Positions 22,494-33,671 of a DNA stretch of 64,000 nt are shown piece by piece. The notes beneath the pieces are model-generated. The model worked only from the letters and a program-made list of their open reading frames with translations, was not told the origin of the DNA and did no database searches. This DNA comes from Impatiens glandulifera (lineage: Eukaryota; Streptophyta; Magnoliopsida; Ericales; Balsaminaceae), in assembly GCF_907164915.1 (NCBI RefSeq), contig NC_061869.1:16345125-16409124 (forward strand). The letters run 5' to 3'. A program made the translations under genes and the position numbers. Position 1 is the stretch's first letter, and each line of letters opens with the position of its first letter.

Positions 22494-23889
22494 GAGTTTA
22501 ATTTATAAGTCCTTTTCCAACCGACACCAAATGCAAACCAAAAACACATTTTCTTCGCAAACTCAGTAATAAAGGCAAACCTATTATCTCTCTCCTCAAT
22601 ACTTAAATGTGCGTTTAGACTATTCTATATACTCAAAAAAATTTATTTTATAAATCAGTCCTTAAATTAAATTATGTATATTTTGTATATTAAATTTATT
22701 TATATAATTTATTATTTTCATTTATTTATATAATCTATTTATATTTTAATTTGTTTATATAATTTGTTTATATTTTAATTTTTTTATCATATATTTTATA
22801 TTAATATTTTTTATTTATCATAAATTTATAATAATTTTTTATATTTTTTTGCTTGTGTAATGTAATTTTATTTATTTAATAAGGTTTAATTTTTTTTATA
22901 GGTATAAATTATTAATTTATAATTAATTTTATTAAAACATTCTATAATTGAATGAGAATTTAAAAGTTAATAAGTTATTGTAAAGTTATGAGATTTAATT
23001 TATAAGGTTAGATAAATATATGTATTATTGAAAAAGTTAAATAGTTGGTGTAAAATAAAATATTTTTAAAATATTTTTTTGAGTTTGAGAATAAGGTTTA
23101 AGTTGGAGTTGAATTAGTATTTGATATAATATTTTTTGAATTTTGAATTGAAAAGGGAGTTTTTATCGTTAGAGATGACCTAAACTACTCAAACTAATAA
23201 TACAATAAAAAAATATTAATAAGATCTCACTAAATTTGTTTTCTAAGTTAAAAAATGAAAATAATAATTGGAGTAAATATATCTGCATGCTAGGGCTAGG
23301 ACATCTGTAAAATATAATAATGATAGTTCGGCCCTAGTTAATTTATTGTCACATGGTCTTGTTCGGATATGGTTTAAAAAAAATGATTGTATAATTTTTA
23401 GAAGTCAATAATTTTTTATTTATTTTTGTTAACAAAATTTAAATATTAAATTGTATAATTAATATATAATAATTAAATAATAATATTAAATAAATAATAT
23501 TTTAATTAATAAATTAAGTGATGTGAGGAATAAATGGGGGAGTGAGATAATATTTTTAGAATAAAAATTGTTAAATTTAATTGTTTAGTTAGTTATTCAA
23601 ATTTGAAAAAAATATGTTATATTTATATTTAATTTAGAAAGATGGTATAACCTAAATTGAATTTCAATTTAAGATATTTTAAATTATAATAGAACATTTA
23701 ACCCTAACTTTTTTTTCACTTGTTATTTTAATTAGTTAAATTAATAATTTTATTATAAAATAAAAAGCAATAAAATTACTTAAAATTATGATATTTTAAT
23801 AAATTAATAGTTTTAATTTGAATACATATTTTATTTATAATTGATAAATTTAATAATATTTTTGAATAATATTTTTATTTTTGAATAAG
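22494..23889. other. AT-rich upstream region of the MLP-like gene
   Basis: No further gene is seen. Between 22,660 and 22,870 it consists of repeated ATTTATATAAT-type segments, and the rest is ordinary AT-rich intergenic DNA. Confidence 0.5.
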
Positions 23890-24000
23890 ATCATATCTTT
23901 TAGTCTAACGACAATAAGAGATGGATACTAACTCTAAGGTCCAACAAGTTATGCGTTTGGTTAATTGGTTAAGTATGTTTGCAGAATTAATCCGGTTTCA
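23890..24000 (+). repeat. tRNA-derived short repeat (SINE-like), damaged copy
   Basis: TTAGTCTAACGACAATAAGA, GATGGATACTAACTCTAAGG and GGTTAATTGGTTAAG match the copy at 52,857-52,990 in the same order. The segment that should hold the B box is missing here (GGTCC is followed directly by AACAAG). Confidence 0.7.
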
Positions 24001-24977
24001 CATTTTTTTAATATATTTTATTTAAAATAATTATTAAAATATTTACTATTTAAATATTCAATCAAATTTGATAAGTAATAATAATCTAAAATAAAATATT
24101 TTAAGATATTTCTTTAACAATTTTAATAAATATGACAGTATTGTTTTTTAATAAATGTTTATTATCTTAAAGATTATTAATTAGACTCATAAATATGTTA
24201 ATACCAAGTACAAATCAAATTAAAGAAAATATAAAAAATTATTTATTAGTTGAAGAATTATAATTACAAAATAAAATAAAAAAATAAAAGAGTTAATCTA
24301 AACGATTGATTTTGTTTAGAGAATGAAAATGTAACTGTCATGTTTTTGATCCATGTAGTGATCTATGTTTTAAAAATGACATCAAGCTTGAAAGAAAACA
24401 AAACAATTGAGAGAAAAATAAGGAAGAATATGACAAGTTAATTTAAATTAGTGGTGGCCTTATTAAGTTTAAATTGACCATACACAATTGAAAATTTCTA
24501 GAATGGGCAACTGCAGTAACAAATGCATATGATCCTATTTGACTTGTACTAAACTCTAATAGTATGAATTTTGACTGTTTAATGAAAATTCAATAGATCC
24601 TTATAATATATTCCTGTGAAATTTGAAGTGAGTTGAGAGTTATTCATTTCTTAAGTGAGGTAACTCAAGAGAACATTTCAGTTTTTTAGTTATGCGTGTT
24701 TCTTCTAAAGTTTTATGGTTTTTTTTTGTCAATTTACCCTTTGATCATAGTGAAGAGCCTTGCTCTTTCTTGGCAAGTGGATGTTAGAATTTTGTTGATC
24801 CACTATAAATTTTTGGTGTTGTTCTATTGTTATTTTCTTTCGCAGTTCACTTCTTATATTCTTAAAACATTATCTGTTTGAAGAGATTGTGTATGTTAAA
24901 CATTATCCACAAGTTTGGTTGGTTTGTGAATTGTTTAGTTGCTCAAGTGTAGAAACCTATTATACCTCTTCCTCAAT
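24001..24977. other. AT-rich spacer, possibly containing the 5' LTR of Cop-2
   Basis: No gene is recognised. The primer-binding-like site at 24,981 implies that an LTR ends near 24,978, but no second LTR is available to define it. A 61-codon frame at 24,696-24,881 has no recognisable feature. Confidence 0.4.
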
Positions 24978-25088
24978 AAGTGGTATCAAACACTTGCATT
25001 CTCTCAACCTTATGAAGGTTAGAATAAAGAAGTTACTACCCCAAGTTGGAAACTAGTAAAAATATTTTGATGTTTTGGTTGATTTAAC

Positions 25089-25880
25089 ATGGCTGGTAGT
25101 TTTGACATCTAGGAATTTATTGGAAGAAATGATTTTGGGATACGGAGGATGTAGATAAAAATGAAGGCCTTTTTTTGGGTTCAAAATGGAATGGTAAATG
25201 CCCTACTTGGATAAGAGAAGATGCCCAAGACTCTTCTGGATGACAAGAAGAAATACACTCTTGTCAAAGCGCATTCCTTTATCATTTTGAGCTTTAGTGA
25301 CAATGTATTGAGAATGATTGCAAAGAGGTCAAAATTGCATCTCTTTTGTTGAAGCTATAATATATTTACATGAGTCTCTTCTGAAAAAATTGTTTTGAAT
25401 TAGAAGATCTTTGCATATAGGATGGAAGTCAAAAATACCATGGAAGAAAATCTTAATGATTTCTTGAAAATCATTTTATATTTGGAGAATATTGAGGTGA
25501 AGGTGGAAGATGAAGACCAAACTCTCCAATTACTCCAAAGCTTCCCGAAATTCTATTCAAACCAAAAGGACATTATGTTGTATGGAAAAGAGTTCATCGA
25601 ATTGGAGGAGGTCCACAATGCCCTATTATCCAAAGAAATGTCAAAAACTATTGATTAAGTTAAAAAACATAGAGATGCATTGTATGTTCGAGGGAGACCA
25701 CCAAAGAAGGACAAGTGAAAGAACAAATAATATAAAGTTGGTAAATCAAAGTCAAAGAAAAAGTCTATAATATGCTAGGAATTCCAAGAGGAAGACCACT
25801 ACAAGACGCAATGTATATGGCTAAGACAAGGTAAAAAAAAACAAAGCTAGTACAAATGAATGAAAGAGTGTCAATGTTGT
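25089..25880 (+). pseudogene. Cop-2 gag remnant
   Basis: The frame opens with MAGSFDI and continues through EFIGRNDFGIRRM, the Tnt1-type gag start with a stop replacing one residue. The open frame at 25,422-25,658 contains EENLNDFLKIILYLENIEVKV, DEDQTLQLLQSFPKFY and ELEEVHNALLSKEMSK, the conserved UBN2 gag blocks. A basic segment (RGRPPKKDK) follows, as it does ahead of the zinc knuckle in this family. The knuckle itself is degraded. Confidence 0.8.
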
Positions 25881-27836
25881 TGTTAGATAAAATAGATAGT
25901 TAATTTGTAAGTAATTAACTTTCTAATGAACTTAACCAGATCCACCATTTGTGTAGGATAAAAGAAATCCGGAAAGACCAAAGAAGCTCGGAAATGAAGG
26001 AATCGGAAAAACCGAACCCGAAAATTTACTCTGTATATACAAATTGGTTTTACCGCTTAGCCCGATTGACTGATGTTCAAGTGCGGCTGTGGAGTAGTGG
26101 TGTATAACATTTGGCAAGAACGGAATGCAAGCATATATGGCAGAACCCGCAGGAGCGTTAAAGAGTTATAGAAAGATATTGTATCAGATTGCAGCGCCCT
26201 CACGGGAACGTGGACAAGAATTCCAAGCACGGAATGGAACTGGAATATCTGTAGGAACATGAATTTACCGTTTTTTAAACTCACTAGAATTGAAAACATT
26301 GTAATCAGATAATTCATTTACGTTTTTAGCTTTTTATCTTTTATTCAGAATGTTACGACTTCAAAATCATTCTAGGCTTGTCTAGAATGATCTCTTAAAC
26401 TCGTGGTCTTTTTCCCAATTTTGGAAATTTTTAATGAAATGACGTTAACTCGTTTTCCCCCCCTAAAAAAAGGCAGTGCCAATAGGAACCATCTAAATCA
26501 ATTTTATACTCGTTTATCTTTAAAAGAAACAGAACCAGTAGATGATCGGCTTAGTAGTGAAAAACGAATTGACCGATCAGCATCATGATCGGTCAACTCA
26601 TTAGTTATGTCTCAGAAAGAGAAATCGGTCTCCCTCCATATAAAGAGAAATCGGTTTTTACACTTCGGAAGTATGACCGGTAATACCTTCGATGTTATAA
26701 AGAAGGCGAAACCGGTGTTTTGCCCGATAAATTATTGGGTATAACCTTAAGCTATTATACAAGACAATTTGTAAAATGATCGGTAGGTTGACCGATCAGA
26801 TCCAAGAGACGGAACCAGTTTTATGCTAAGACAGATTTATACTGAGAGCGGCTGGCAGTTTCCATTTCAGTGCAATATAGATCACTTTCAAAAAATACAG
26901 AAGGGAGCCTTCAAACGTACAAACTATATTATTGTCATTTTAATAGAAGTCTGATAATATCTTTTAGGAAGCAGAAGACTGCCAAAATATTTAGATACCT
27001 ATTTTGGTATAAGTCTAATAATAGTCTACTTGGAGCAGATATTTGTCAAATTACTCCAGATTATCAAATCAATAGAAGACAAAGATGTATGCTGATATGC
27101 TCCTTAGGAAATATTAAACTCATTAAATGCCGTGCTGATCTATCAAGGTACCTGTTGTACGTCCCTTATCAACCAATCAGATTCAAGAAACAAAAGGCTA
27201 CCATGAAAGTATCCGTTGAAGATGAAAATATGACCGTTGTCATATTTTCTATTTAAGAGATCAGAACACAACCAGAAGAAGCACCAATTTTTGAATCGGA
27301 CCAGAAGTCTCAAATCATCTCTGTTCACATATTGTGTAAAGAATTTCAAAGTGTGTGTTAGAACTTCACGTGTATTACAAGTTCATCTATTTTGTGTGAT
27401 TAGTGAGTGTTGTAAGTTGATATAATTTGTTTATGTTCAACAGAGTGAGCGTAGTAAGAGGTTTAAACCAAGCAGTAGCTAAAGATCGAGTGTTCGACGT
27501 ATCTTTTGTAAACAGTCTGAATATTCTGAGTGAATATCTTTCTCATCATTTGAGAAGAAGGGGTGACGTATGAGCTTTAACTCTGAACATCCATAAAATC
27601 ATGTGTTGTATTTCTCTTCTATTTTATGTCATCTTGTTGTTGTCTAAACCGTGATTGTATTGCTTCAAGTTGAAACGAACAGTTCCGCACTTGAATTCAG
27701 TTCAAGAGTTTGTGATAACTTGGGAAGTATAGAGACTAATATTAACTTCTAACCAAGTTAATATCAAACCGGCTTGTGTGTGTAAGTGTTCACCCAAGCG
27801 AGACCTCAGTCTACTTCGGCGATATCGATCCTAATG
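25881..27836 (+). repeat. solo LTR of the A/B Sirevirus-like family, inserted in Cop-2
   Basis: It starts TGTTAGATAAAAT, identical to the 5' ends of the LTRs of elements A and B. It keeps their internal landmarks in order: CCAATCAGATTCAAG, TGACCGTTG, TTTGAGAAGAAGGGGTGACG, AACATCCATAAAA, GAGTTTGTGATAACTTG and GATCCTAA at the end. It is flanked by GTTGT on both sides (25,876-25,880 and 27,837-27,841), a perfect 5-bp target duplication. No internal region is present, so it is the product of LTR-LTR recombination. A LINE end of about 530 bp lies within it. Confidence 0.9.
25940..26472 (+). mobile_element. LINE 3'-end insertion within the solo LTR
   Basis: From about 26,070 the sequence matches the LINE ends at 13.1-13.5 and 33.2-33.6 kb (VVYNIWQERNA, then the shared 3' UTR with TCTAGAATGAT). 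It ends in CCCCCCCTAAAAAAA near 26,471. The part from 25,940 to 26,070 (including KWFYRLARLTD in one frame) could be further ORF2 sequence. The left boundary is uncertain. Confidence 0.7.
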
Positions 27837-27841
27837 GTTGT

Positions 27842-28140
27842 CTATGATGAAAATAATGTATATGTCTTAACCATTGAACATAGTTCAGGTGATAGTGGTA
27901 TGATATACGAGCTTCTCATTTCAAATGACTCCTAACTGAAATTGGATCCAAGACTATGAAGAATTTGAAAGTGGCAATGTGTTGATGGAAAACTATGCAA
28001 CTTGCAAGGTTGTGGGTACTTATTGTTCGGTTAGAATATAGATGAATGATAGTACTTTGGAGATTAAAAGAGTTAGGCACATTCTAGACCTAAAGAAAAA
28101 CTTTATTGCTTTAGGAACACTTGAAGATCAAGGATGTGCC
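27842..28140 (+). pseudogene. Cop-2 protease-side remnant
   Basis: The reading resumes directly after the solo LTR with YDENNVYVLTIEHSSGDSG, then fragments ending in a LIALGTLEDQGC-like block (KEKLYCFRNT in the shifted frame). This is the end of the GAG-pre-integrase region. The protease active site itself is not recognisable. Confidence 0.5.
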
Positions 28141-28189
28141 TTAATAATTTAAATAGTGAAGAATACGAGTCATCTTCTTATCAAGAGGC

Positions 28190-29090
28190 AATTGCTTCCA
28201 AGGAATGTTATTCTTGAAAAGTGGCAATTCAAAAAGTATTGGGCAATGTTGAATGTAATAACACATGGCAGTTAGTGTACCTACATAAGAGACGAAAGGT
28301 AGTGGGTTCAAGAAGATAAATGATTAAACAATCGGGAACCCTAGGTACAAAGCTAGGGTGGTAGCTAAAGGGTTTACATAAAGAGAAGATATTTACTACA
28401 ACGAAATTTCTCCCCATAGTGAAATATACTTCTATTAAAGTATTGTTGGCTCCAAGTTATTTCTTAGGCTTGGAGCTTGAGTCAATGAATGTTAAAACTA
28501 CTTTCTTGTATGGAGAGATAGAAAAAATTATTTATATGAGGCAACCCGATGGTTCCATCAAAAAACGTGATGAGAACAAGGTATGTCTTCTAAAGATTTA
28601 TTTGCATGGGCTTAAACAATCATCTATACTATGATATAAAATATTTGATAGCTTCATGTTAAGCAATTTATTCAATAGAATTGAATATAATTGTTGTGTA
28701 CATGAAAGATATTAAGCATATCTATGATGAGAAAGTTGTACACAAATTATTTTGTTATTATATGTGGATGATATGTTAATTGTTAGTAAAAATATGAAGG
28801 TAATTGATGATCTTAGGAAATGAATTTGATATCAAGTATTTTGTAAAGGTTGGGAAACTATTGAGAATGAAAATCAAGAGAGACATGGGAAATGTCTTGT
28901 TGCATATTGGGAAACTTGACTACATACAAAAGGTGGTGTTTATATATTAGATGACCCGTTACAAAGGAGTGACTAAATTATTGGCACCTCACTTCAAGTT
29001 ATCAAGTGATGATTATCCCAAGAACGAAAATGATGACACACCTTATTCTAGTGTCACGGGGTTCTTAATGTATGAAATGGTTTTGTTATC
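28190..29090 (+). pseudogene. Cop-2 reverse transcriptase and early RNase H remnant
   Basis: The frame at 28,419-28,634 reads YTSIKVLLA, LELESMNVKTTFLYGEIEK, IYMRQPDG and LLKIYLHGLKQS. A later frame keeps LLLYVDDMLIVS, an intact YVDD catalytic box, and then a V-T-GFLMYEM block that begins RNase H. Multiple stops separate these pieces. The similarity ends abruptly at about 29,085. Confidence 0.85.
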
Positions 29091-30654
29091 CCCGAAAAAA
29101 CCGTTTTGTTTCCGTTCCACGGAAAAACTTGAGGTTCAAGAGTTTCAATCTCAATTTACATGTCAGTAATCTTTTTAAAATAAAACATTATTTTAAATGA
29201 TTTCAAATAATTCCTGACATTTTTTTTAAATTAATTAAAAAAATAATTAATTTTGTTCAAATTTGAATAATCCATAGAATTTTGTTTTACTCAAATCACA
29301 ATTTGATTTTTAGAAAATCCATTGTTTAAACATAATTAATTTAAAGAAGATTATTTATTTTAAAACAGAGTCGCCAATTGATTTTTTAAAAATCAATAAA
29401 AATGAGTACATGTACAAACGTATTGACTAGAATTTTTTTTAGTTTGTACTTTGGTGATACTCGGGAAAGAGCTTTCGTGCTTAATCCTCTGTATCTAATT
29501 TAAAACCGACCTCTACTTATAAATTTGACTTTTGAAAATCGGTTTTACAAATTTTTTACAGATTCTTCTTCTAGTCCTAAGAATGCATAAAGTTTGTGCG
29601 TTATTTAGAGAATTGTAAAAATAAATATTTAAATGGTGGTACATGTTGTTGATGATAACTTATGGAAGAAAATACTTGAAGAATATCAGTCATTTAAAGA
29701 CATTAAGGTTTAAACATAAATCTCAAACAAGCCTTTATAAAAATATTTTTTTTGTGGAAATATCCCAAAAATATTTTGAAATCATTTTCTTATTTTTGGG
29801 GATTTTTAGAAAATAGTTTGAGGTTCCAAAATTACAAAAGTAATTTTGAATTTTGAAAATGAGAACCGAATAGGCCTTCGGACTAGGGTCATAGGCATTG
29901 GGTTTGTTTTTATCAGTCGGGGTGCAGAACTCTCAATCGGACTCATCGGACTAGGCTAAAAAACGTTAGTAAAGGTGCTAAGGACTCTCGGTCCTTAGTT
30001 GAGATTTATTGTTCGGGGTGTAAAAACCATCGGTCCTAGGCTAGCTCTAGCTAATTTCATCGGTCCTGGGTTTAGGAATTCTCAGTCATGGTTGAGATTC
30101 CTCATTCCTATGTTTGATCTCTCATTTGAACCTCTCAGTCTTGGGTGGAAGCCATGGGTCCTAGGTTTGGGAGTTCTTGGTCCTAAGTCTGATGTCTCGG
30201 TCGGATGTAAAAATCCTCAGTCAGACGACTCAGTCCTATTTGAAGATCATCAGTTGGACCTTCTATCCTCGATGGAGAACATCAGTCGGATCCCTTAATC
30301 CTCGATAAAGAACATCAGTCAGACCTATCAGTCCTAGGTTAAGATTTTTCGTTTCTCAAAAACATCAAAATTGCAAGTTTTGCAATTTTGATGGAGGATT
30401 AGATTCTTCAATCCAAGGGCCTAGGTAACTTCTCAAAGCTCCCAATAATATTTAGAATATCACCCCAAGGTATCAATCGACCTGGGTGATGATAAATTTA
30501 TTTAAAACAGTTTGTAGCCACAAATTGGGTTTTTGATTTTAAAGTTGTTTCGAGATGAAAGGAGCTAGCCAATAGCTTCCTTGTACTTCATATACTTGAT
30601 TTATACCAAAAAAACACTATATGTCCATTTAGTCCAATTCAAGAACTCAAAAAT
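29091..30654 (+). repeat. Ty3/gypsy-type LTR remnant with degenerate CGGTCCTAGG repeats
   Basis: It contains GAGTCGCCA near 29,371, then a region ending in CGACCTCTAC near 29,517, the same landmark order as at 1.0-1.2 kb. From 29,880 to 30,350 there is a degenerate short-unit repeat based on TCGGTCCTAGG / CAGTCGGA motifs, separated by 15-30 bp. No coding sequence is recognised. A 99-codon frame at 29,999-30,298 simply reads through this repeat. Confidence 0.5.
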
Positions 30655-30974
30655 TGTTAGTATTTGTATCTCCCAAATCCGACATGCTTGAAACAATCTG
30701 TAAAAACGTAAGAAAGAAGAACACAAGAAGACACAGATTTGTAGTGGTTCACTCAAATTGAGCTAAGTCCACTTAAGCCACCACTAGATTTCACTATGAA
30801 GAAGAAGGAATATAGAGTTTTTACCTCACACTTTTTTTCTCTAGAATTATGTCTTCTTTGTAAACTCTAAATAATCACATATTTATATGGTAAACATTCA
30901 GGTAATAAACATAAATAACTCTTGGTCAGGCCCAAGTCCAAAACCAAGTCCAAACCCAATATCTCTAATTAACA
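30655..30974 (-). repeat. probable 3' LTR of Cop-4
   Basis: Plus-strand ends are TGTTAGTA and ATTAACA, giving TG...CA on both strands, and the block starts just after the RNase H stop codon. It has a TATAAATATG promoter-like motif on the minus strand near 30,882. There is no partner LTR in the window. Confidence 0.5.
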
Positions 30975-31440
30975 ATGTAGAGTTTATTATAAGTGTAGTC
31001 TCCATAAGTCAACAATCTCCTCTCATTTGTCATAAATTTCGTGAGCATATCAGCTGGATTCTCACTCTTGGGAATCTTCTCAAGAGTTAATACTTCATCT
31101 TCTAAAGTTGACCGAATGAAATGATAACGAACATGTATATGCTTCGTGCTGCCATGATAAACATGATTCTTTGCCAAATGAATGACACTCTCGCATCGCA
31201 ACACACTTCCCTCGTAGTCTTGACCCAATTCTCGCAAAAAGGGTTGTAACCACATCATCTCCTTAGCAGCCTCTGTCACAGCAACATACTCTCCCTCACA
31301 ACTGGAAAGAGCAACAATCTTCTGCAATTTTGAAATCCAACTGATCGTAGTACCTCCTAAAATATAAAATGTAACATATTGTGCTCTTTCTACTATCAAC
31401 ATCAACATTATTGTCAGCATCAACATATCCTTCCAAACCC
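30965..31440 (-). pseudogene. Cop-4 RNase H
   Basis: An open minus-strand frame of 153 codons (30,965-31,426) reads SWISKLQKIVALSSCEGEYV, EAAKEMMWLQPFLRELGQ, HVYHGSTKHIHVRYHFIR, ADMLTKFMTNERR and ends with a stop. These are the C-terminal copia RNase H blocks including the catalytic Glu (CEGEYV). The expected Asp of the L-x-C-D-x-x-S block reads as Glu (RCESVIHLAKN). The N-terminal RNase H part is frameshifted. Confidence 0.85.
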
Positions 31441-32300
31441 ATATTAGACTTTCGAAAATACAATGCGAGACTCTTACTTCCTCTTAAGTATCGTAGTATC
31501 CACTTTACTACATCTCAATGTTGTCTACCCGGGTTGCTCATGAATCTGCTAACAACTCCCACTATATGTGCTATGTATGGTTTTGTGCAAACCATCGTAT
31601 ACATAATACAACTTATATTAGAGACATATGGAACAATGGCCATGTAATTTTCCTCCTCCTCTATTGAAGGCGGCTAATCTTTAGATAGTCTAAAGTGACT
31701 AGCTAAGGGGATAGTAATTGGTTTTCATCATACAAGTTGAACCTGCTAAGAACATTCTTCACATATTCTTCTTGTGAAAGCTTGAAAACTTCTTCATCCC
31801 TGAAATTTTTCATCCTAAGGATTTGTTTAGCAGCACCCAAATCCTTCATTGCAAACTTTTCAGACAACTCTTTCTTGAGTTTGTTAATCTCATAAAAGTT
31901 TCTCCAACAATCAACATGTCATTAACGTAGAGAAGAAGAATAATGTATGATTTATTAAACCTCTTGATATAGAAGCAATGATCTGCTTCATACCTCAAAA
32001 AATTGTTACTTTTTATGAAGCTATCGAACTTCCTGTACCATTGCCTTGGAGCCTGTTTTAACCCATATAGACTCTTCTGAATCTTACATACAAGCTCATA
32101 TTTTCCTTTGATTTCAAATCCTTCTGGTTGTCGTATGTAAATCTCTTCATCTAAATCACCATGAATAAAATCAGTTTTGACATCAATTTTTTAAAGATGA
32201 AGGTTTTCTTTCACAACCAAACTCGAAATAGTTCTAATTGTCATTAATTTAACTAAATGAGAGAATATCTCATTGTAATTAATACCTTCTTTCTGTTGAA
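31441..32300 (-). pseudogene. Cop-4 reverse transcriptase remnant
   Basis: Translation of the minus strand gives [72 protein letters not shown] and LLLYVNDMLIVG. The catalytic box reads YVND, with one Asp changed to Asn. Stops follow. This is a dead copia RT. Confidence 0.85.
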
Positions 32301-32800
32301 ATCATTTCACAAAATATAAGTTTTTATTTTAATTTTCTAACTCGGATTTATATATTCATTAAAATATATTTTTTTTATAAATCACAATTATTATTTGAAT
32401 TAATTACTTTATTTGATAAGAGTTTTTAAGTATTGTATTATTTATTTTCTTTGCATTGAAAAAGAGCTTTTGAATAGAAATAGGATAACCGAGGTTATTT
32501 AAAACTAATCTAGTTCGAATTGATAATATAAAAAAGTGAAGATTTTAAATTATTTGACTAAAAAATTTAAAATAATGTATATAATAATAATTTTTTAAAT
32601 AGATAATAGTTTAATATTTTAATTAGTTAATATTTAATTAAAATAATAAATATAAATATTGTGCAAAAATATTAAGTTATCTGAACAATTTAATTGAAGG
32701 CTTATTTAAAATATTAAATATTTTAATTTTAAGTCTTACTCTAGACACTTTGAACTCAGCTTTAAAACACAGAATAAATCGAATAATAAAATGAGGATGG
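32301..32800. other. AT-rich spacer
   Basis: No gene or recognisable element is seen between the broken end of Cop-4 and the hairpin. Confidence 0.5.
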
Positions 32801-32946
32801 ATCCTCTGCTACCAAATAAGCATGCTCTCTCTCACAAAGGGAGGGGGCAATATGGTAAATAAATAAAAAAATTCTATTTATTTACCATATTGCCCCTCCC
32901 TTTGTGAGAGGCAACAAAGCGAGCATACTTATTTGATAGCAGATGA
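32801..32946. repeat. foldback hairpin element (MITE-like)
   Basis: A left arm at 32,801-32,865 and a right arm at 32,876-32,946 are inverted copies with only a few mismatches and one small insertion. The inner part (CACAAAGGGAGGGG, CAATATGGTAAATAAATA) is almost perfect. The loop is about 10 nt. Total length of about 150 bp and the absence of coding sequence fit a foldback MITE. Confidence 0.85.
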
Positions 32947-33228
32947 TCTCAAATGTAATAAAATATGATGCTAATATGTATTTGTAATCAGAGAGGAGAT
33001 AACAATACATTAATTAATTCATTTGTTTAAATTAGAGAAAAAGTAAAACGAAGAAATATATATTTTTTAATTATATATTTTAATCTTAAAGTCTAATTTT
33101 TTATTATAATAAATTTAACTCTTCAATAAACTTTAAAAAAATACAAGAAAATGGTGGTATGTATGTGTAATAAAGAAAAGGACAAATATTAGGTGCTCAT
33201 TTAAAATTCTGTTCACCATCTAATATAT
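32947..33228. repeat. AT-rich spacer with first copy of a diverged direct repeat
   Basis: From 33,110 the sequence (AATTTAACTCTTCAATAAA, AAGAAAAGGACAAATA, CATTTAAAATT, TAATAATGTGA) recurs at 33,808-33,950, on the other side of the LINE end. No gene is seen. Confidence 0.6.
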
Positions 33229-33671
33229 AATAATGTGAGGATTTGCAAGAAGCGTGTTCAAGTGCGGCTTTGGAGCAGTGGTGTATAACATTTGGCAAGA
33301 ACAGAATGCAAGGGTATATGACAGAACCCGCAGGAGCGTTGAAGAGTTATGGAAAGATATTGTATCGGATTGCAGCGCCCTCGCGGGAATGTGGACAAGA
33401 ATTTCAAGCACGGAGCAGAACTGGAATATCTGTAGGAACTGGAATTTACCGTTTTTTAAACTCACTACAATTGAAAGCATTGAAATTTGATAATTTATTT
33501 ACGTTTTTAGCTTTTTAGCTTTACTCAGAATGTTACGACTTGAAAATCATTCTAGGCCTGTCTAGAATGATCTCCTTAAACTCGTGGTTTTTTCCCATTT
33601 TTGAGAATTTTTAATGAAATGACGCTAAGTCGTTTTTTAAAATAAATAAATAAAAAATAATGTGAGGATTT
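33229..33671 (+). mobile_element. LINE 3'-end insertion with 16-bp target-site duplication
   Basis: AATAATGTGAGGATTT occurs at 33,229-33,244 and again at 33,656-33,671, enclosing 411 bp. The insert encodes an open C-terminal ORF2 tail (VVYNIWQEQNARVYDRTRRS and SALAGMWTRISS, 33,254-33,490), followed by a 3' UTR and an AAATAAATAAATAAAA tail. L1-type insertion by target-primed reverse transcription explains the 5' truncation, the A-rich tail and the long duplication. Confidence 0.92.

Larger units (their letters stand above)
24978..29090 (+). mobile_element. Cop-2, decayed copia element (interrupted, 3' truncated)
   Basis: A degenerate primer-binding site (TGGTATCAAAC at 24,981) is followed by gag, a zinc-knuckle-like region, a protease-side fragment, then RT. 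The reading is interrupted exactly at 25,881-27,836 by a solo LTR with a 5-bp duplication. Integrase is missing between the protease-side segment (to about 28,140) and RT (from about 28,200), so an internal deletion is inferred. The element stops in the early RNase H block near 29,085, so its 3' end is lost. Confidence 0.8.
30655..32300 (-). mobile_element. Cop-4, 3' half of a minus-strand copia element
   Basis: On the minus strand RT (from 32,300) runs into RNase H, followed by a probable LTR that ends at 30,655. Everything upstream of RT (gag, protease, integrase) is absent: recognisable sequence stops abruptly at about 32,295. This is a 5'-truncated or deleted copy. Confidence 0.8.
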
